DNA from: Varroa destructor
Lineage: Eukaryota > Arthropoda > Arachnida > Mesostigmata > Varroidae
Assembly: GCF_002443255.2 (NCBI RefSeq)
Contig: NW_019211458.1
Coordinates: 31,023,319-31,087,318 of the forward strand
Reading direction: 5' to 3'
Length of the DNA: 64,000 nucleotides
Notes under the pieces: generated by a model
What the model was told of the DNA's origin: nothing
The model's database searches: none
The model's input: the letters and a program-made list of their open reading frames with translations, nothing else
Program-made: the position numbers and the translations under genes
Shown here: one piece after another, positions 10,441 through 23,010 of the stretch
Layout: each line of letters begins with the position of its first letter
How positions within the stretch are numbered: the first letter of the stretch is position 1

Positions 10441-12900
10441 CAATAGGCAACTACACGAATGTGTCGCAGCCTAGTGCCGCACTACATAGAATGAGGCGGT
10501 AGGGCAAGCAGGGCAGTAAAATGTAGAAATCCATCGCTTATGGCAGATTAAACGGCTTCCATAGTAGGGGTGATGTATGTACACCCATCCCCCTACACAG
10601 CAGCGAATACTGGCTAGCCTAGAAGTTTCTGGAGAAAATTCGACAATAAATAACTGATTAGTTTTCGTGATGCCCTAGAAAAGGCTGCTATCCAAACTTT
10701 AAGATGTCGTGCTTCCTTGCCAATCTAAATGGGCTATGTAGCAAAGGTCTAACTTGGCAATTGAAAAACAGTAGCTAGGTAGTATTGTTTTTAATTCGCT
10801 TTTATTGTGTTGTACAACTATATACTACGTAGGCCTAACTGATAGTCGAAATGAGCAAACATTGGAATGTAGTATGAACGGATGTCGGATCCAATAAACA
10901 GCACGTCGATCGTTCGCCAGTGCGTTCTTCCTTTGTGTTGCTCGCCCGGAGTATGTGTGTAAATTTTTGCTACTATGGTTTCTTTTTGGGCTATATGATC
11001 TCTACAACATTATGTTCTTCTTTTACATATTCTGTCCTTTTCAAATAGGAAATCCTATAATTGTTTGTTCCTGCGGATAGGTCCCCCTTGGAAATAGGTC
11101 TCTAGCGTTCATACATAGAACAAGTAAGAAATCTGACCACCAGACGAAGGTGGACACAATTGATACGCATTTACTTTCCAACATCGAGTTTTTCGAGCCT
11201 TCGAATGGATTTTGTAAGCACCACAACTGTTCGTTCGAGGGCACAGATAACGGTTGGCGGAAACCTAATGAAGGTGTTTTTAGGAAGCCATCTACGGAGT
11301 CAGCTCTCCTTCTGGATACATCTCGTGTACACTAGATAGATATACATCTTCCTATCCTCTAGTGAGTCAAATCCTCGTTATACGTTTACGCATCTTCGCA
11401 AGGGTAAGAGAAAGAAACTCAGGGGAACGTTGCCTTTCCCCAAGCGGGTTACGGGTACGAGCGACTTTCATCTATGTATTGCCATCACTGCTGCTATAAC
11501 GTTATATGAATACAAGAAAGGACCAAAAAACGGAAGAAGAAAAGAAACATACAGCGGTACATCGGCTGCGTATACATGTACGGATAGTAGAAGCATGCTG
11601 CTGCGGGGCAGATTCTGCTAAACCTCTGTGAGAACGACCGAACGAATGAAAGGTATGATAGGATGTCCGTATATAACTTACAATATCCATTGATTTTGAA
11701 AGGAACTTATCGATTATTCTAGCATAGTCGTAATGATTATCCATGCTTAATCATAGTCTATGATGGTGATTGTTCGTACTACGATGCGTGTATCATCAAT
11801 ACTCTCTGGTCTCAGCGGTATGCTCGGCCGATAAGATTGTCCAAATTTCTCGTGGAAAACAAACTCGCAACATCCTTAGGACAACAACGGCATGTAATTC
11901 CACGAACACAAATATTTGAATAGAACGTAACGTATACACAAAAATTTGTATACGGACAAGATTGAGTTAAACTCCGAGGCAAGATATCACAGTTTTTCTG
12001 CCAAGTGGTATTTCATTCGAATGTATGCCAAAAATACGTCATACCAGATAGTTCTACTTGACACTGGCCCCCAAAATAGTACCATGTAGTATAACTCAAC
12101 GTATTGGCTTTTTGAAAAACTAGCTTTAGAGCATGCTAAACTTTGAACGAAAAGGCAGACAAGCGGCAAGCTTTTTTATCCTTTTTAGAGTCTAACAAGC
12201 CTTCGATGAAATACGAAAGATAGACCTGTATGCCTGAAAAGCCTCGGCTCCTTATATCTATTTGAAGAAGAATCAAAGATTTGAATGGCATTCAATATTT
12301 GGCCTGAGTACATTTAAAAAAAAAAATATATGAATTTAGTGATATTAATAATAGTGAACGCAATGACCCATATATTCTCACTTATAGCTTCATTTATGTG
12401 CATGGCTGAACATGCAGACGCCATCTACGGTGTAGAAACGACTACTACGACCAGCTAAGGTTTGCTGCATGACGCGAATCTTTGCGTTTTATTTAGGTAC
12501 ACTACTATGTTTGATACAATCTATTGTTGTACTTATTCAGACTGCTCAGTAGTTTGTCGTGCTAGATTTTATAGCGTCGTTATTTCACGATCTGTAAGTT
12601 AAGCAATGCCACTTCCATAACTCCATTACGTATAGCATAATAATGTTCCCTTTTTGATACGCTACATAAGAAAGTAACCTTTTTATACCGGCTTTTTAGA
12701 CTGAAAAGCAAATAGTGTTTCTCTCTCAGTTCGGTTACCTGTACTATATTGCTGCTTTCGTAGATTATCGAAATATGCTGTCTAATCAATTAAGATGTTG
12801 TAAATAAAGCTGGGTCCCGCTTTTCATTGTTCTGCGTTGTTTCTTCATCGTTTATCCCCGCAGGGAGTGAACCAGCAAGAGTCCTAAGGAAAATGAACAT
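10441..12900. other. AT-rich gene-free block
   Basis: Only short frames occur. A 61-codon plus frame at 11150-11335 overlaps a minus frame. An 11-base A run lies at 12316-12326. No RNA or transposon signature was seen. Confidence 0.55.
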
Positions 12901-13042
12901 GTCCAAAGTAACCTACAATATTTACTCCTCTCAAGAGTGCTCACCCTATGTGAGAGATGAGCGTGGTCCTCGAACTGTCGTTGCCACTTGCTCCAGCCAA
13001 CCTCCAGCATCCAGACCCCCGCCCTCTCGAAGATGGTAGTTA

Positions 13043-13057
13043 CCCCCCCCCCCCCCC
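13043..13057 (+). repeat. 15-base C run
   Basis: Uninterrupted C15 inside a CpG-rich stretch. A slippage site whose length may vary or be mis-assembled. It changes the frame of every open stretch crossing it (12852-13298 minus, 12957-13227 plus), so none of those should be trusted. Confidence 0.95.
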
Positions 13058-13742
13058 GCGTCTGGCAGCGCGCCTCGTCACCTTTCCTTTTTTCTGCTTC
13101 TACTGCCATCGATATAGCGGCTGTTGGCCTGGTCCTATCGAGGGTTAACGGACGGTTGAGTCGAGGTGGAGTCAATACCACTCGCGCATCCATTCCGAGT
13201 GATGGTGATCGTAGCCAGGGAACATAAGTATGGTGCCGGTGTATGTGCGTTGTTGGTAATGATGCTATAATGGTACTGACTGCCGTGTCGTAAGTCACTC
13301 CATAGTTGCTGTAGCAGTTGTACTTCTATCTACTGTGAGTGTCAATGAAAGCATCTTAACGTCTCGGTGTGTGTGTATGCATTCGTGCCCAATGTATGTA
13401 CTCCGTTTTACGTGGGCGTTCGGTACTTCCTCATGCTTCTGCTCCACTGCATCATCAACAAACCTAGTAGCAGTTGTATGCGAAGGTGTAATGTCTGATG
13501 CAATGTCCAACAACGGTTCCAGACGTAAAACTCGAAGTATTATACGGTGCTAGCAGTCGTGCCACATAGAGGGGACTGGATAGGTGCCAGTTCATTTGCT
13601 CACTCTACCGTAGGTCGTGCCCTTAACTCCTGTCTTGTGTTGGTGCCTTTGTCGTGAAACAATGTTGAGGTTATAAAAAGATAAAAGCAAAGAGAAGAGA
13701 GTAGCAGTAGCTCTAGCAGCGGTAGCGGCAGTTTTGGTAACG

Positions 13743-14051
13743 ATGGAAACGGAGCAGCTAGTAGGAGAAACGGGGGCCTCAGCGCAACCATTTGAAGTAG
13801 CTGGCTGCACGGGTGGCTGCAGTCACTGCTTGTCAGAAAACGGTCGTCGTGGATGTGGCGAGGAATGCGGGATGGGAGCAGTTGAGCTGTATGGCAACTG
13901 CTGTGTCTCGGCCTTTTTTGGGGGAGGGGGGAGAGGATCACTCCTACAACCGCCGGTGAAGCCAGTTGCTTCGCTCGACTCACCTTGGTGCCCTTGGTTA
14001 GTTGAGGCTTCTGGGTGTAATAAACGATCGAGCAAGCCAGCCAGCTGTTAG
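13743..14051 (+). CDS. candidate small Cys-rich ORF, function unknown
   Basis: An ATG with A at -3 and G at +4 opens a 102-codon frame ending in TAG. Ten residues are Cys, most of them in the first half (about residues 22, 26, 29, 38, 42, 53 and 54, giving CxxxC and CxxC spacings), followed by a Gly-rich patch near 60-65. The N-terminus is polar, with no signal peptide and no membrane segment. Clustered Cys can mean metal binding or disulfides, but the spacing matches no family I can name. Against it, a 164-codon leucine-rich frame runs antisense across most of this stretch (13600-14094), and the DNA is rich in TGC-like triplets that create Cys by composition. Confidence 0.13.
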   Translation: METEQLVGETGASAQPFEVAGCTGGCSHCLSENGRRGCGEECGMGAVELYGNCCVSAFFGGGGRGSLLQPPVKPVASLDSPWCPWLVEASGCNKRSSKPASC

Positions 14052-14930
14052 CGGTCGGTCGACGAGTCGCCACTGTCGGAAAACTTTGAGGCAACGCGCG
14101 CGGACCATAGCTTGGGATGGCAAAAAAGGCAGAAGGGGCAGGGGTTTAGGCGAGGGCTGAAACACAGAGCGTAACGGAGAATCTGACTTTGGATGTGTGT
14201 TCGACACAGACCAGGAGCGGCCAAACGAATAGAGAAGGGGCCCCCAGAACCGCCGCCGCTGTGGGGCTACTGTGAACATACGCCGAGGAGGCCGAAAAGG
14301 AAGGCGATGAGAAGGAGGAAAACAAGGACGAGAAAGAAAACAAGATGTGTGTTTAAAAATTCATTCGCCTGTTCTATTTATACAGAGATACAACAACATA
14401 GAGTTGAGTCTCTAAACCTCCCTCTGGTTTTTTGCCCGCCTGCAAACTATTGCCTTTTACAGCGACTACTATCGCTACCAGCTGGGTAGTGAGACTGAAG
14501 AAAAAAAGAAAAAGACGAAAAAGCAGATATAGGGAGAACAACGACCGAGCTCCGAGAGCGGGCTTATACGTAGTAAGAAAAGCCAGATCCCACTTTAACA
14601 GGGCTTCCTGCCGAGGCCAGGGAAGCTGCGTGGAAGAAGCAGTAGCGATCACGAGGAGGGAGGCGGCGAATAGGCGATCCCTATTTTTTAAGTGGAGGTG
14701 GCGCCGACGTCGACGACTACTGCCTTTTTTCCTTGCTAGCCAACAAAACGCATCGGCCGTCAGACCCTGGGGGACTACTGCGTCTGCTGAGGCGAGCGCG
14801 AAAGCAGGAAATATGCAATGCCGCCCAGCTTATACACTAGGTATGCAGCTGAAAGCAGGACTCTGCAATCTCTGCCACGACTCATTGAACCACGAGCGTT
14901 GGAGACACGAAATAACTCGACTCTTATGAA
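14052..14930. other. GC- and purine-rich block, no recognised gene
   Basis: Purine-rich at about 14281-14345. A 165-codon plus frame at 14432-14929 starts from a TTG, has no ATG until near its end, and carries basic runs from purine-rich DNA. An acceptor-like CTTTTACAG sits at about 14460. Probably compositional. Confidence 0.4.
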
Positions 14931-15450
14931 TATATTAAAGGTATGGAGTGGTATCAACATAGAAATTCAGCAATAAGTAGATTCGATGCTATGATAACAG
15001 TAAGCAAATCTTTCTTTTTGGTGTTCGCGTACTTAACTAACCTTAGCAAACTACAGAAACGTATGGACATAGGAATTGTTTTCAAAGTGCACCTAATTCC
15101 CCGAGCTGAAGCTCAGCTGAAGTGAGATAGAGCACCGTTTGAGATCACGTAGCATTTGTGGTTAATCTATTTTAAGACGAAACAATATTAAAATAAGTGG
15201 CTTCTCAAGCGATATGGAAATACATTATGAATACAATCCGGAATAACATATTTGCGCAAGCGACAACGTCATTTATGATCTACGTATATATATATAGAAG
15301 AGATCGTACAATTTCACATCACTTTGCCACTGACGTGCACACCCACGCAATGGATAAATGTAGATGCTGACGCTACAGAAGATAAAATGTATGAACATGG
15401 TTAAGATATTCTAACGGTCCTCGATCTATAAAAAAACCCCACTGCGTTCT
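14931..15450. other. AT-rich gene-free block
   Basis: Short, AT-rich, with a TATATATATA run near 15285-15295. Nothing else is supported. Confidence 0.55.
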
Positions 15451-18421
15451 TTTCGTTGGCCTTTGTTTTCTTCGTTTAGTATGAGGCCGGGCCAGATATT
15501 ACACACAACTGAAGCCGATAGGTAAAAGCAATGAGGAGTGGCTTCATCGGGACAATGAAATCTCATTACTATGTCTTCATCCTTTATCTCTGCTTCAGCG
15601 AGCTTCTTTGATCCTGTATTTCCTTCCTTCTTCGATGAAGTAGTCTGCTGATGCGCCGACCTCTAACGCTCTGGTTTGCCCACCGCTCAAACCTCCTTCG
15701 CGCTGTTCCGCAAGACAGAAAAAAGATACCGTTGTCGCCCATAGCCGGCATATGCTGGAAGAGGCGGTCGAACCACTGCTCGCTGCAGCGGAGTGATGAG
15801 ACGACGATATCTCCAGCGCAGTACCTCGCTCGAAGAATAAAGCGGGGAAGTAGCCTCTGTCCTTACTGATCACTAACTGGTGCGGACAACGACTATGGCG
15901 CGGGGATGGCGGTAGCGTCGCTTAGCGAATAGAAAAATGGAAAAGAACCGGCCAGGTCAAGTCAAGCAGCAAGCACTTTCGTAAATGTTGTTGCTTTATT
16001 TTATCTTTGATAGGTGGATCGCTGGAAACCAGTAAAGTAAAGCGATGGCGCGGCCAGAACGAAGACTAGAGAAAGAAAGACCGTGAAAGAAAGGAAAAAG
16101 TCGAAAGATAATTCGATTAGACTGCTCAGGAACCTCTATATCTACCTTTGGTCCTTCCGAAGCCTGGCGACTGTGTCGGACAACGCCTAAACTGCCACTA
16201 CGGTTCTCTGAAAACCCGCGATTAGCATGGTTATCGCTGTGAGCCGTGAAGGTAGCATAGGTAACCAACTGGCTGGTCACCTATCCTCCGCCACCACTGC
16301 TTTCAAACTCGGCCTGTCGTGCTTCAGTGGCAACTAGGGCACCCTAACCGTTACCACGAGCGTTATGAGCAAAGAGCATCACCATTGTGTAATGTAGGAT
16401 GAACGATGTAAGGAGGGCAGCGTCTACAGTAACAATGACTACACCACACGTCAAGGGTAAATGCTGTGCTAGTTTGTGATAGGTAGCAATCGGAGTAACA
16501 ATAGCACGAAAACGGCACTCCACTACTAGCTACGCGTCACCACCGCCGCTACATCACTTAAAGATGTCTCACAGCCCTTCAAGCGAGAAGATAAGAAATA
16601 GATACGGCGAGGAAACCGGCAGCCGGCGGCAGACAAGCGACCAGTCCAGGATAGCGGCGCAAAAACGTTTCTGCTGCATAAAACAGCAGTAACGCCACTG
16701 AGACTGTCGCAAGCGCAGAGCGAGTCGGTGAAATCTTTGCTTGACGCAGGCCGATAGAAACTGAAGAAAGGGTGCTGGCACGAAGCAGATTTGCAGAGCC
16801 TCTAAGCGTTGTTTTTGCGTAAATGGGTGCGAGAGCTAGGCTATAGGCTGTTTAAAACATAGAGAGGAACTAAGAAAGGGGAACGCTTGGGGAAACCAAT
16901 AGCAAAAAAAAAAACAACGAAGGCATCAAGAACGTGTGTTTAAATGAGAGAACGAATATTGCTTGGATGCTAGTTATTGTTGCTGCCGCTGTTGATGCGG
17001 CATTTACAAACAGCTACTGTCACCATTACAGCTCTTGTTCTGCAGCACATCTTACGTGCCTAGTGCTGAGACGCGTCGCAACAACGCGTATAGTGGGCGC
17101 TCTCAGAGTCATTGTCAAGCGCGTCCCCCCGTAAAAGTTGTATTTGAAACAGAAAAAACTCAAAGAATGGCTAGCGCCCTGTCATCTAAAGCAGCAACGG
17201 GAATGCTGAATTTCAGGGGGCAAAGCGAAAGATGTAGGTGGAATGGGGTAGAGGGGGCCAAAAAATTCTATATGAGTGCACGTATCTTCTTAGATGTTCT
17301 TTTGTATGAGCTTGGCTCTGTTTTGTGTCTGCTCTTAGTTTTTGTACGCTGATGCCAGACAACGCGTCAAGCAAACCAGCTATATAGCTTGAACGCAAGC
17401 TCTGGCGGACCCGACAGCGCCAACGTAAAAGGGACAACGAGCAGCTTTCAAGAAAGCCGCCTCCTGTGTGTTTTAGTGCTTGAAATTGAACGGAGATAAA
17501 GACAGTACGGACAGGCATTGGAACACCGACAAAGAATTTCCCATACCAGCAGCTGCGTACCGCTATCCCTACCATAAGCATTGCTCTTTCTTTCCCCTTC
17601 TGCTGGGGACCTCTGACCGACAGTTTCTCCGTCGTATATACTGCCTGTCCCTTGTCTTGATTCTCGTGATAGCAAAGCGCCATTAAGCGTCAACGACAGA
17701 AAGGCAAGGCTTGCTTGCTGCTGCTGCCAGCGGCGCCGGCCTCTGTGTTACAACTGCTATGTCTTACCTCCTTCGCCCTTTGGTCCATCTATGTCTGAGA
17801 TGCCATACAAAAGTGGCACAAACAACAGCAGCAGCTGCGTACCACGCTAACAACGCATGCACCGGAAGAAAAAGCAGGAAAGAAAACAGACCCGTATATG
17901 GGTCGCGCACACGTGTCAGGGGCCGGCCAGCGAATGCATAACGGAGACACGGCCAACGACGGTGCAGCCAGCTCATTACTTCAAGGGCAGTACGAAACAG
18001 ACAAAGCCCCAGCTTGAGTTTGGGCCAATCATTGTCACCTTGGTTTGGTTCCGTTCACGATCGGAGAATGAAGACAGCCAAGGGATGTGTGCACATTCAT
18101 CCAGAAAATGATTCGACTACTACAGTTGCTTCGCTTAGTCGGGGTGTGCGGAGAACGGCTAGGAATGAAGTTGTGAAAAGGAGCAGAAAACATTGGAACC
18201 CAATGAGCAGTTTTAAGTTACCCATTCTCTTTCCCTCCTGTCTCGCTTCTTTTCATCGTGCACTTCCGTGGACCTCCTTTCGACTTTTCCGTCTACGTAC
18301 GAACTAAAAGCAAGCAGGGCAGACGAAAAGCAATACCGAGACGAACAGTCGGATACATCCGCCCGGGTCATGGCGGTCACAACTCGTGATCGCAATCTCT
18401 CGCCTCTGAAACCTATCATTT
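15451..18421. other. GC-richer block without a recognised gene
   Basis: The longest frame is 156 codons on the minus strand (17213-17683), with an ATG but a poor start context, two weak hydrophobic patches and no recognisable domain. A plus frame overlaps part of it. Shorter opposite-strand pairs occur at 15595-15873 and 17711-17976. Confidence 0.4.
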
Positions 18422-18427
18422 GCTTAC

Positions 18428-18627
18428 TACTCTAGATTTTCTATTGTAAATTTTGCGAGGTCCTGGAAAGGTCGGGCCATCTCGATACCTGGGTTACCCG
18501 GGTACTTTATGGGTGAGCCTGCCGTTTCATTGCCGGTCACTTCTAAATACGCTATGTTTACCGTGATGTTTCGAAAGCCAAACCAGGGTCCAAGACCGCA
18601 TCTCGGAGCCAGCGGCATATTTTGATA
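18428..18627 (-). CDS. candidate internal exon, function unknown
   Basis: On the minus strand an acceptor-like TTTTCTTAATGCGCTAG precedes an open stretch of about 200 bases that ends at a GTAAGC donor. The in-frame stop TAG overlaps the donor, so the open frame ends exactly where splicing would remove the stop. The encoded peptide of about 66 residues is of varied composition (GPWFGFRNITVN near residue 12, KYPGNPGIEMARPFQDL in the second half) with two possible N-glycosylation sites (NIT and NET). I recognise no family. It sits apart from other candidates, so there is no gene model to join it to. Confidence 0.15.
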
Positions 18628-18657
18628 CTAGCGCATTAAGAAAATGTAGTACTTTTC

Positions 18658-19980
18658 ATGACAGGCTTCACTTTTGAGTGTTTCTGGTATGATACCCTGC
18701 TTCATTGCACATACGCTCGGTTCCCGATTTATACGCTTGAGCCCGACGGGTTTTCAACGTCACGGCCAATTTCACGTTGTAATTTTCATGTCATCTTATC
18801 CTATGGCACACAACTGCTGTGCGCTGCGGTCATCGGCGTACAGCCCATATTAGACACGCAGCTGATTCTTCAACAGACAGGGCTGACTCACGACGCGTCC
18901 TTTCTTTTGAGATTCTTTATTCGTTTTCTTAGGATTTTCGCTGGCTAGAACTGACTTACTATGTTTTTACTGCGGTTCCCACTGGCGTTTGGAGTGTCAT
19001 TATTGTCGTAGTTTTCACTATACGAAGAGGGATAAAACGAATCTGGGACTGGATAGGAGTCGCCACAACTTTGCAGCTGTATACATCCGTCCCTTCCATG
19101 GCCTGTCTCGCTCATTTAGAGTCTTCTGCTTTCTTTACCGGCAAAAAAAAGATTAAAGAGAAGACTCGAGCAACAATATAAGACACGGTACCTGTAGAAT
19201 AGCGCGGATGAGTCGAAATAGCATGCCCATGTTCGTCTATTGTTCCCTGTATCCGTTGGTCCCTATGTTGTTTTGCGGTACGATCGGGCAGGATCCGATG
19301 CGCTTGCCACTTACATCCACAACGTCGTTCATATCCTTAGAAGAAACGAGGTGCCGCGACCTTTCCAAGGTTCCAACATCACACAGGACCGCTCGGTAGA
19401 TACCCATTTATTGTCAATTTTCTGCGATTTGGACTTGGGTACAGCCACTATACAGACGGATAGCAGGGGCCGTATCTGCTTGGACCTGGCAAGGCCTCTG
19501 ATCGGAGGTGCTCTGCCTTCTGTCACTCGATGGTCGGCCACCTGTGGCTTTCTTCACTTGCTCATGGACGGCAACATAGCCTGATCTTCGCCGCTATTTT
19601 CGGTCTCGTCCATCAGACCAGAGCCTTTAGCCGCCACCACGCTCTTGGCTGCTTGGGTAGTCTGGCCGACGGGGCAAGCCGTCGTCGACCGCAGTCGGCG
19701 CAGGTTTGCCCGTCATCTATCCACTCAGGGTACGCCCGGCTTCCTATGCCCTGCAATCGCTCCATTTTGCCTAATGCGTGAAAGAGGTGGCGTGTCTTCA
19801 TGAACAGCAAAGAGAGGAAAAAGAAAGACTAGCCAAAAAGCGAGCGGGCCAACGAACAAAGGCGAAAAGAAACGATGCTGAAAGCGAGATATCGAAGTGG
19901 TCAGCAGGACCTGATTTGTGGGAGGGGGTAAAAGTGTAATGAACGTGGCAAAAAGAAAAACGGACCCTGATCAACAAACC
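18658..19980. other. no gene supported
   Basis: Holds a 96-codon plus frame (18658-18948), a 114-codon plus frame (19240-19584, starting from TTG) and antisense frames across the same DNA (19329-19541 and 19613-19810). The 114-codon frame looks varied in composition but has no ATG, no clear splice sites and no recognised motif. Confidence 0.4.
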
Positions 19981-21343
19981 AACGTATCTTGTGCATTGCG
20001 TAAAGCGGCTGTTTTATACATTATCTCCTAAGGGATAGTTTTGTTTAGCTATTACATTGAATGTCATAATTAATATAACGCGTTAACCTTACTATATATA
20101 TATATATATAAAAATGCTATCCAAGGAACTCAGTGGTCTGCAGTATTTTACCCACTAACGTTGTTGCCAGTTGGTGATCAACGACCGATAACCAAATACA
20201 CGATTCCTGGATAATTGGCGTTTCAAAATAGAGCCCAGAAACGACTGAAACATGAAATTGCTTGATAGTGTTGGTTAATGTGCACAGTGTATCGGTATAA
20301 TGTCTCGTGTAATAGCGTTCATCACAAGATCTTCCATTATGCCCATTCGCCGTTGACATCAAATTTAGATCTGTCGAATACTCTGACAGCCCACCCAAAC
20401 AAAACTTGTTGAATAGCCTGCTCCTGAGGCATGGTTAGTTTTCAGAGTCAGAAGAACTTCGATCTGTATTTATGTTCGAGAACACGTATTTTCTACACAA
20501 AACGCATCAAGCTAATGTGACGTTCGTTTGTGTTCCAGGTAAGCACGAGGCCGCCTAGTAAACCACTTGAAGTAAGTTCTCAATAATATTGTTACGCTTA
20601 AATGAAACTATTTTATATTCCTAATGATATAATTTTATTTTGCAGAATTTGTTATATGTATATGGTCGTCATGTCCATACTTGCTGGACTCTTGTTTAAT
20701 ACTTAGCAATTCAATGGGCTCAGATATGGATGGTCCGACGGGCATATCCCAGAGCATGCTTATGCTCTTAAGCAAGCATCCCTACACTAATTGACCTCTG
20801 TGAGCCAGTACGCCACCTCGTTGGAAGGCTTACGGTCTTTTTTCACAGACTTTAATTAGCCACGATTGCGCAACAGTTTATACAACATGCAGATAAATTT
20901 GTTTAGGCATACGCTCATATTTCTGCAAGAGGTATGGCGGTACGGTGTGTTCTACACTGGACATCACAGTCAAAATGTATCCGAAAATTTACTTTCTATC
21001 CTCAGTACGCACATCCTGTAGATCTCGGGCAAGCCAGCCGTCGCTTTTGCATCAAGAAAAAATGTTCTTCATCAGAAAAAAATCGAAAACGATTGGTTGC
21101 TTTAATCTTACGAGAATTTTATGACAAATATTACCAGTCAGATCTCTTGGTTTTACAGTCCTCAGAATTTCTCTGACTAAAGACAAACTTAACTGAAATT
21201 CGCACTGTTTTTTTTTGTTTCGTTGACTTACCATTTTGTTGCATTGAAACTTACTTCTACTTCGTCTGCAGCTGGGTACTCATTTGTAAAAAAGTGTATA
21301 AGGGACTCGGGATAACCCAACAAGTTCTTTTCAATTTTAACAG
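19981..21343. other. AT-rich gene-free block
   Basis: The longest frame is 93 codons on minus (20117-20398). The TA repeat at 20093-20110 is the only clear sequence feature. Confidence 0.5.
20093..20110. repeat. (TA)9 dinucleotide repeat
   Basis: Nine uninterrupted TA units in an AT-rich block. Confidence 0.95.
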
Positions 21344-21494
21344 GAAGTCGTCCAACAAAGAGTGTGCCCACTGCTGTCCGCTACTTTCTGCTTTAGAAAG
21401 AACTGATTTCGGTCCGGTAAAAGAAATAGCCGAAAAGTACTACACTCATCCCGGCAAAGATAATCCCAATTTAAGCCCGAACTCGTATACTCAG
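21344..21494 (+). CDS. candidate internal or last exon, function unknown
   Basis: A T-rich acceptor (TTCAATTTTAACAG) ends at 21343, and a CTCAG/GTATAC donor begins at 21495. The 151 bases between are open in one frame: one base completing a codon, then 50 full codons. The peptide is varied and polar, with a CAHCC cluster near residue 7 and TDFGPVKEIAEKYYTHPG in the middle. If the donor is not used, the frame stops six bases later, allowing a last exon. It stands out because it is open inside otherwise stop-rich AT DNA, although a 65-codon minus frame also covers it. I cannot name a family. Confidence 0.18.
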
Positions 21495-23010
21495 GTATAC
21501 GAAGTATAATAATGAGCATTTGCGGATGCGTCATACGTTATGGTAAACAAATTTATGTTGGCTGTATCCGTTCTATCATTTATTTAGAAGCAGATGAAAA
21601 TATAGCGAGTTAAAAAAATACTGCGGACTCACTGTGGGGATTGGCAAGTAGTTTTACATACATTCAAGTATTGTGTACGACTCTTCTAAGAAAGGAGCTA
21701 CTCATTATATAAATTGTTCACCTATTATACTCTACTGTGACTGCTTCATTCGTCAATAACGATCGAGTACGTAAGTACAGCGGCGTCACTTTAAGCCTTT
21801 GAAAAAACATGTTCCACAAAATATTTATATTTACGTCGAATTACGACAACGAAGCTTTTTACCGCAGGAACAAGAATATTGCTTGACCCCCAGACGTTTG
21901 TTCATTTCTATTTAGTTTCTGAGTGTCGTATTTGGCCATAGAGCTGAGCTCCGCACAACTTCAGATTAGAAATCATAAAGAAACATCGAGAGCTGCGATA
22001 AATCTAATGTCAGGCGCCAGTTTTAGATGTTTTATCTTATTTAATCAATTAAATACATTCTATACCGCCTCCTCGCAGGAAAAAAAGAACTAACATTGTC
22101 AAGCACCTAATGTATAACCGGCAATGGCAGAACATACTGGCAATCTTATTTTCCAAACATCGTGCGTCTTGAGTATACCCTTAGCTAACTACTAGCCTGG
22201 TAGATTACAACGGGCAAGAAGGCCCTGCCCCTGTAAAAAGTAATGAAATTATGTGATTATGATAGAATACGGTAGATAGCGACTGGCTGGTGATTTTAAT
22301 GGGCGTACTTTGTGACAACGGATGAACAGAAACAGATCAGTCAATGTCTGCGCGTATAATAATCATTATATAATGTTTATTTCGTAAGCACTATTGCGCC
22401 CCGTTAAGTTCACTAGGCAGTTGACATTTATCTCGGATAGTAAGGCATAACTTAGAACACGGCTTCCGTAACTGCCTCGAACGTCTCATTCTTAAAACAG
22501 AAAATATTGCGCAAAATCTCGTTCATAAATACCTAACTCTACACAGTACGAAATAGCAATGCGTTATGAAGACCGTCAACATTTTATAACGCTTTCAAGA
22601 CGTTTATAAATTTTCTTTTTCCTGGAAATGAGCAATTCTACTATAAATTACGGAAGTTCTGGCCTTTATTTTATTATTATTTCTTCAGTCATATTAAAAG
22701 CGATAAACTTTTATCTTCTACGGGTCGAACTATCTCCACATCGGCACTTCCACAATGGGCATTATTAGTTGCGGAGCGACCGAACGAACATTTTTTTATG
22801 AACAGCATAAAAGAATGAAAAACATTTTCCGCCTGAAGCTCAGTTACATATTGCTTGCATACACTGATATTGTCGTACGGTTGTTTTTACTATCATCAGT
22901 CGAACGGGTTGCAACATGACGAAAACCCTGTTAGCCCATACGATATAAATCAGCGTGCGAAATATATCAACAAAACGGTGGTATTACAACTTGCCTTCCG
23001 CAGAAATGAG
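21495..23010. other. AT-rich gene-free block
   Basis: Almost no frame above 60 codons. A 12-bp palindrome CATTATATAATG lies near 22365. A 75-codon TTG-started frame at 22855-23082 enters the next block. Confidence 0.5.
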
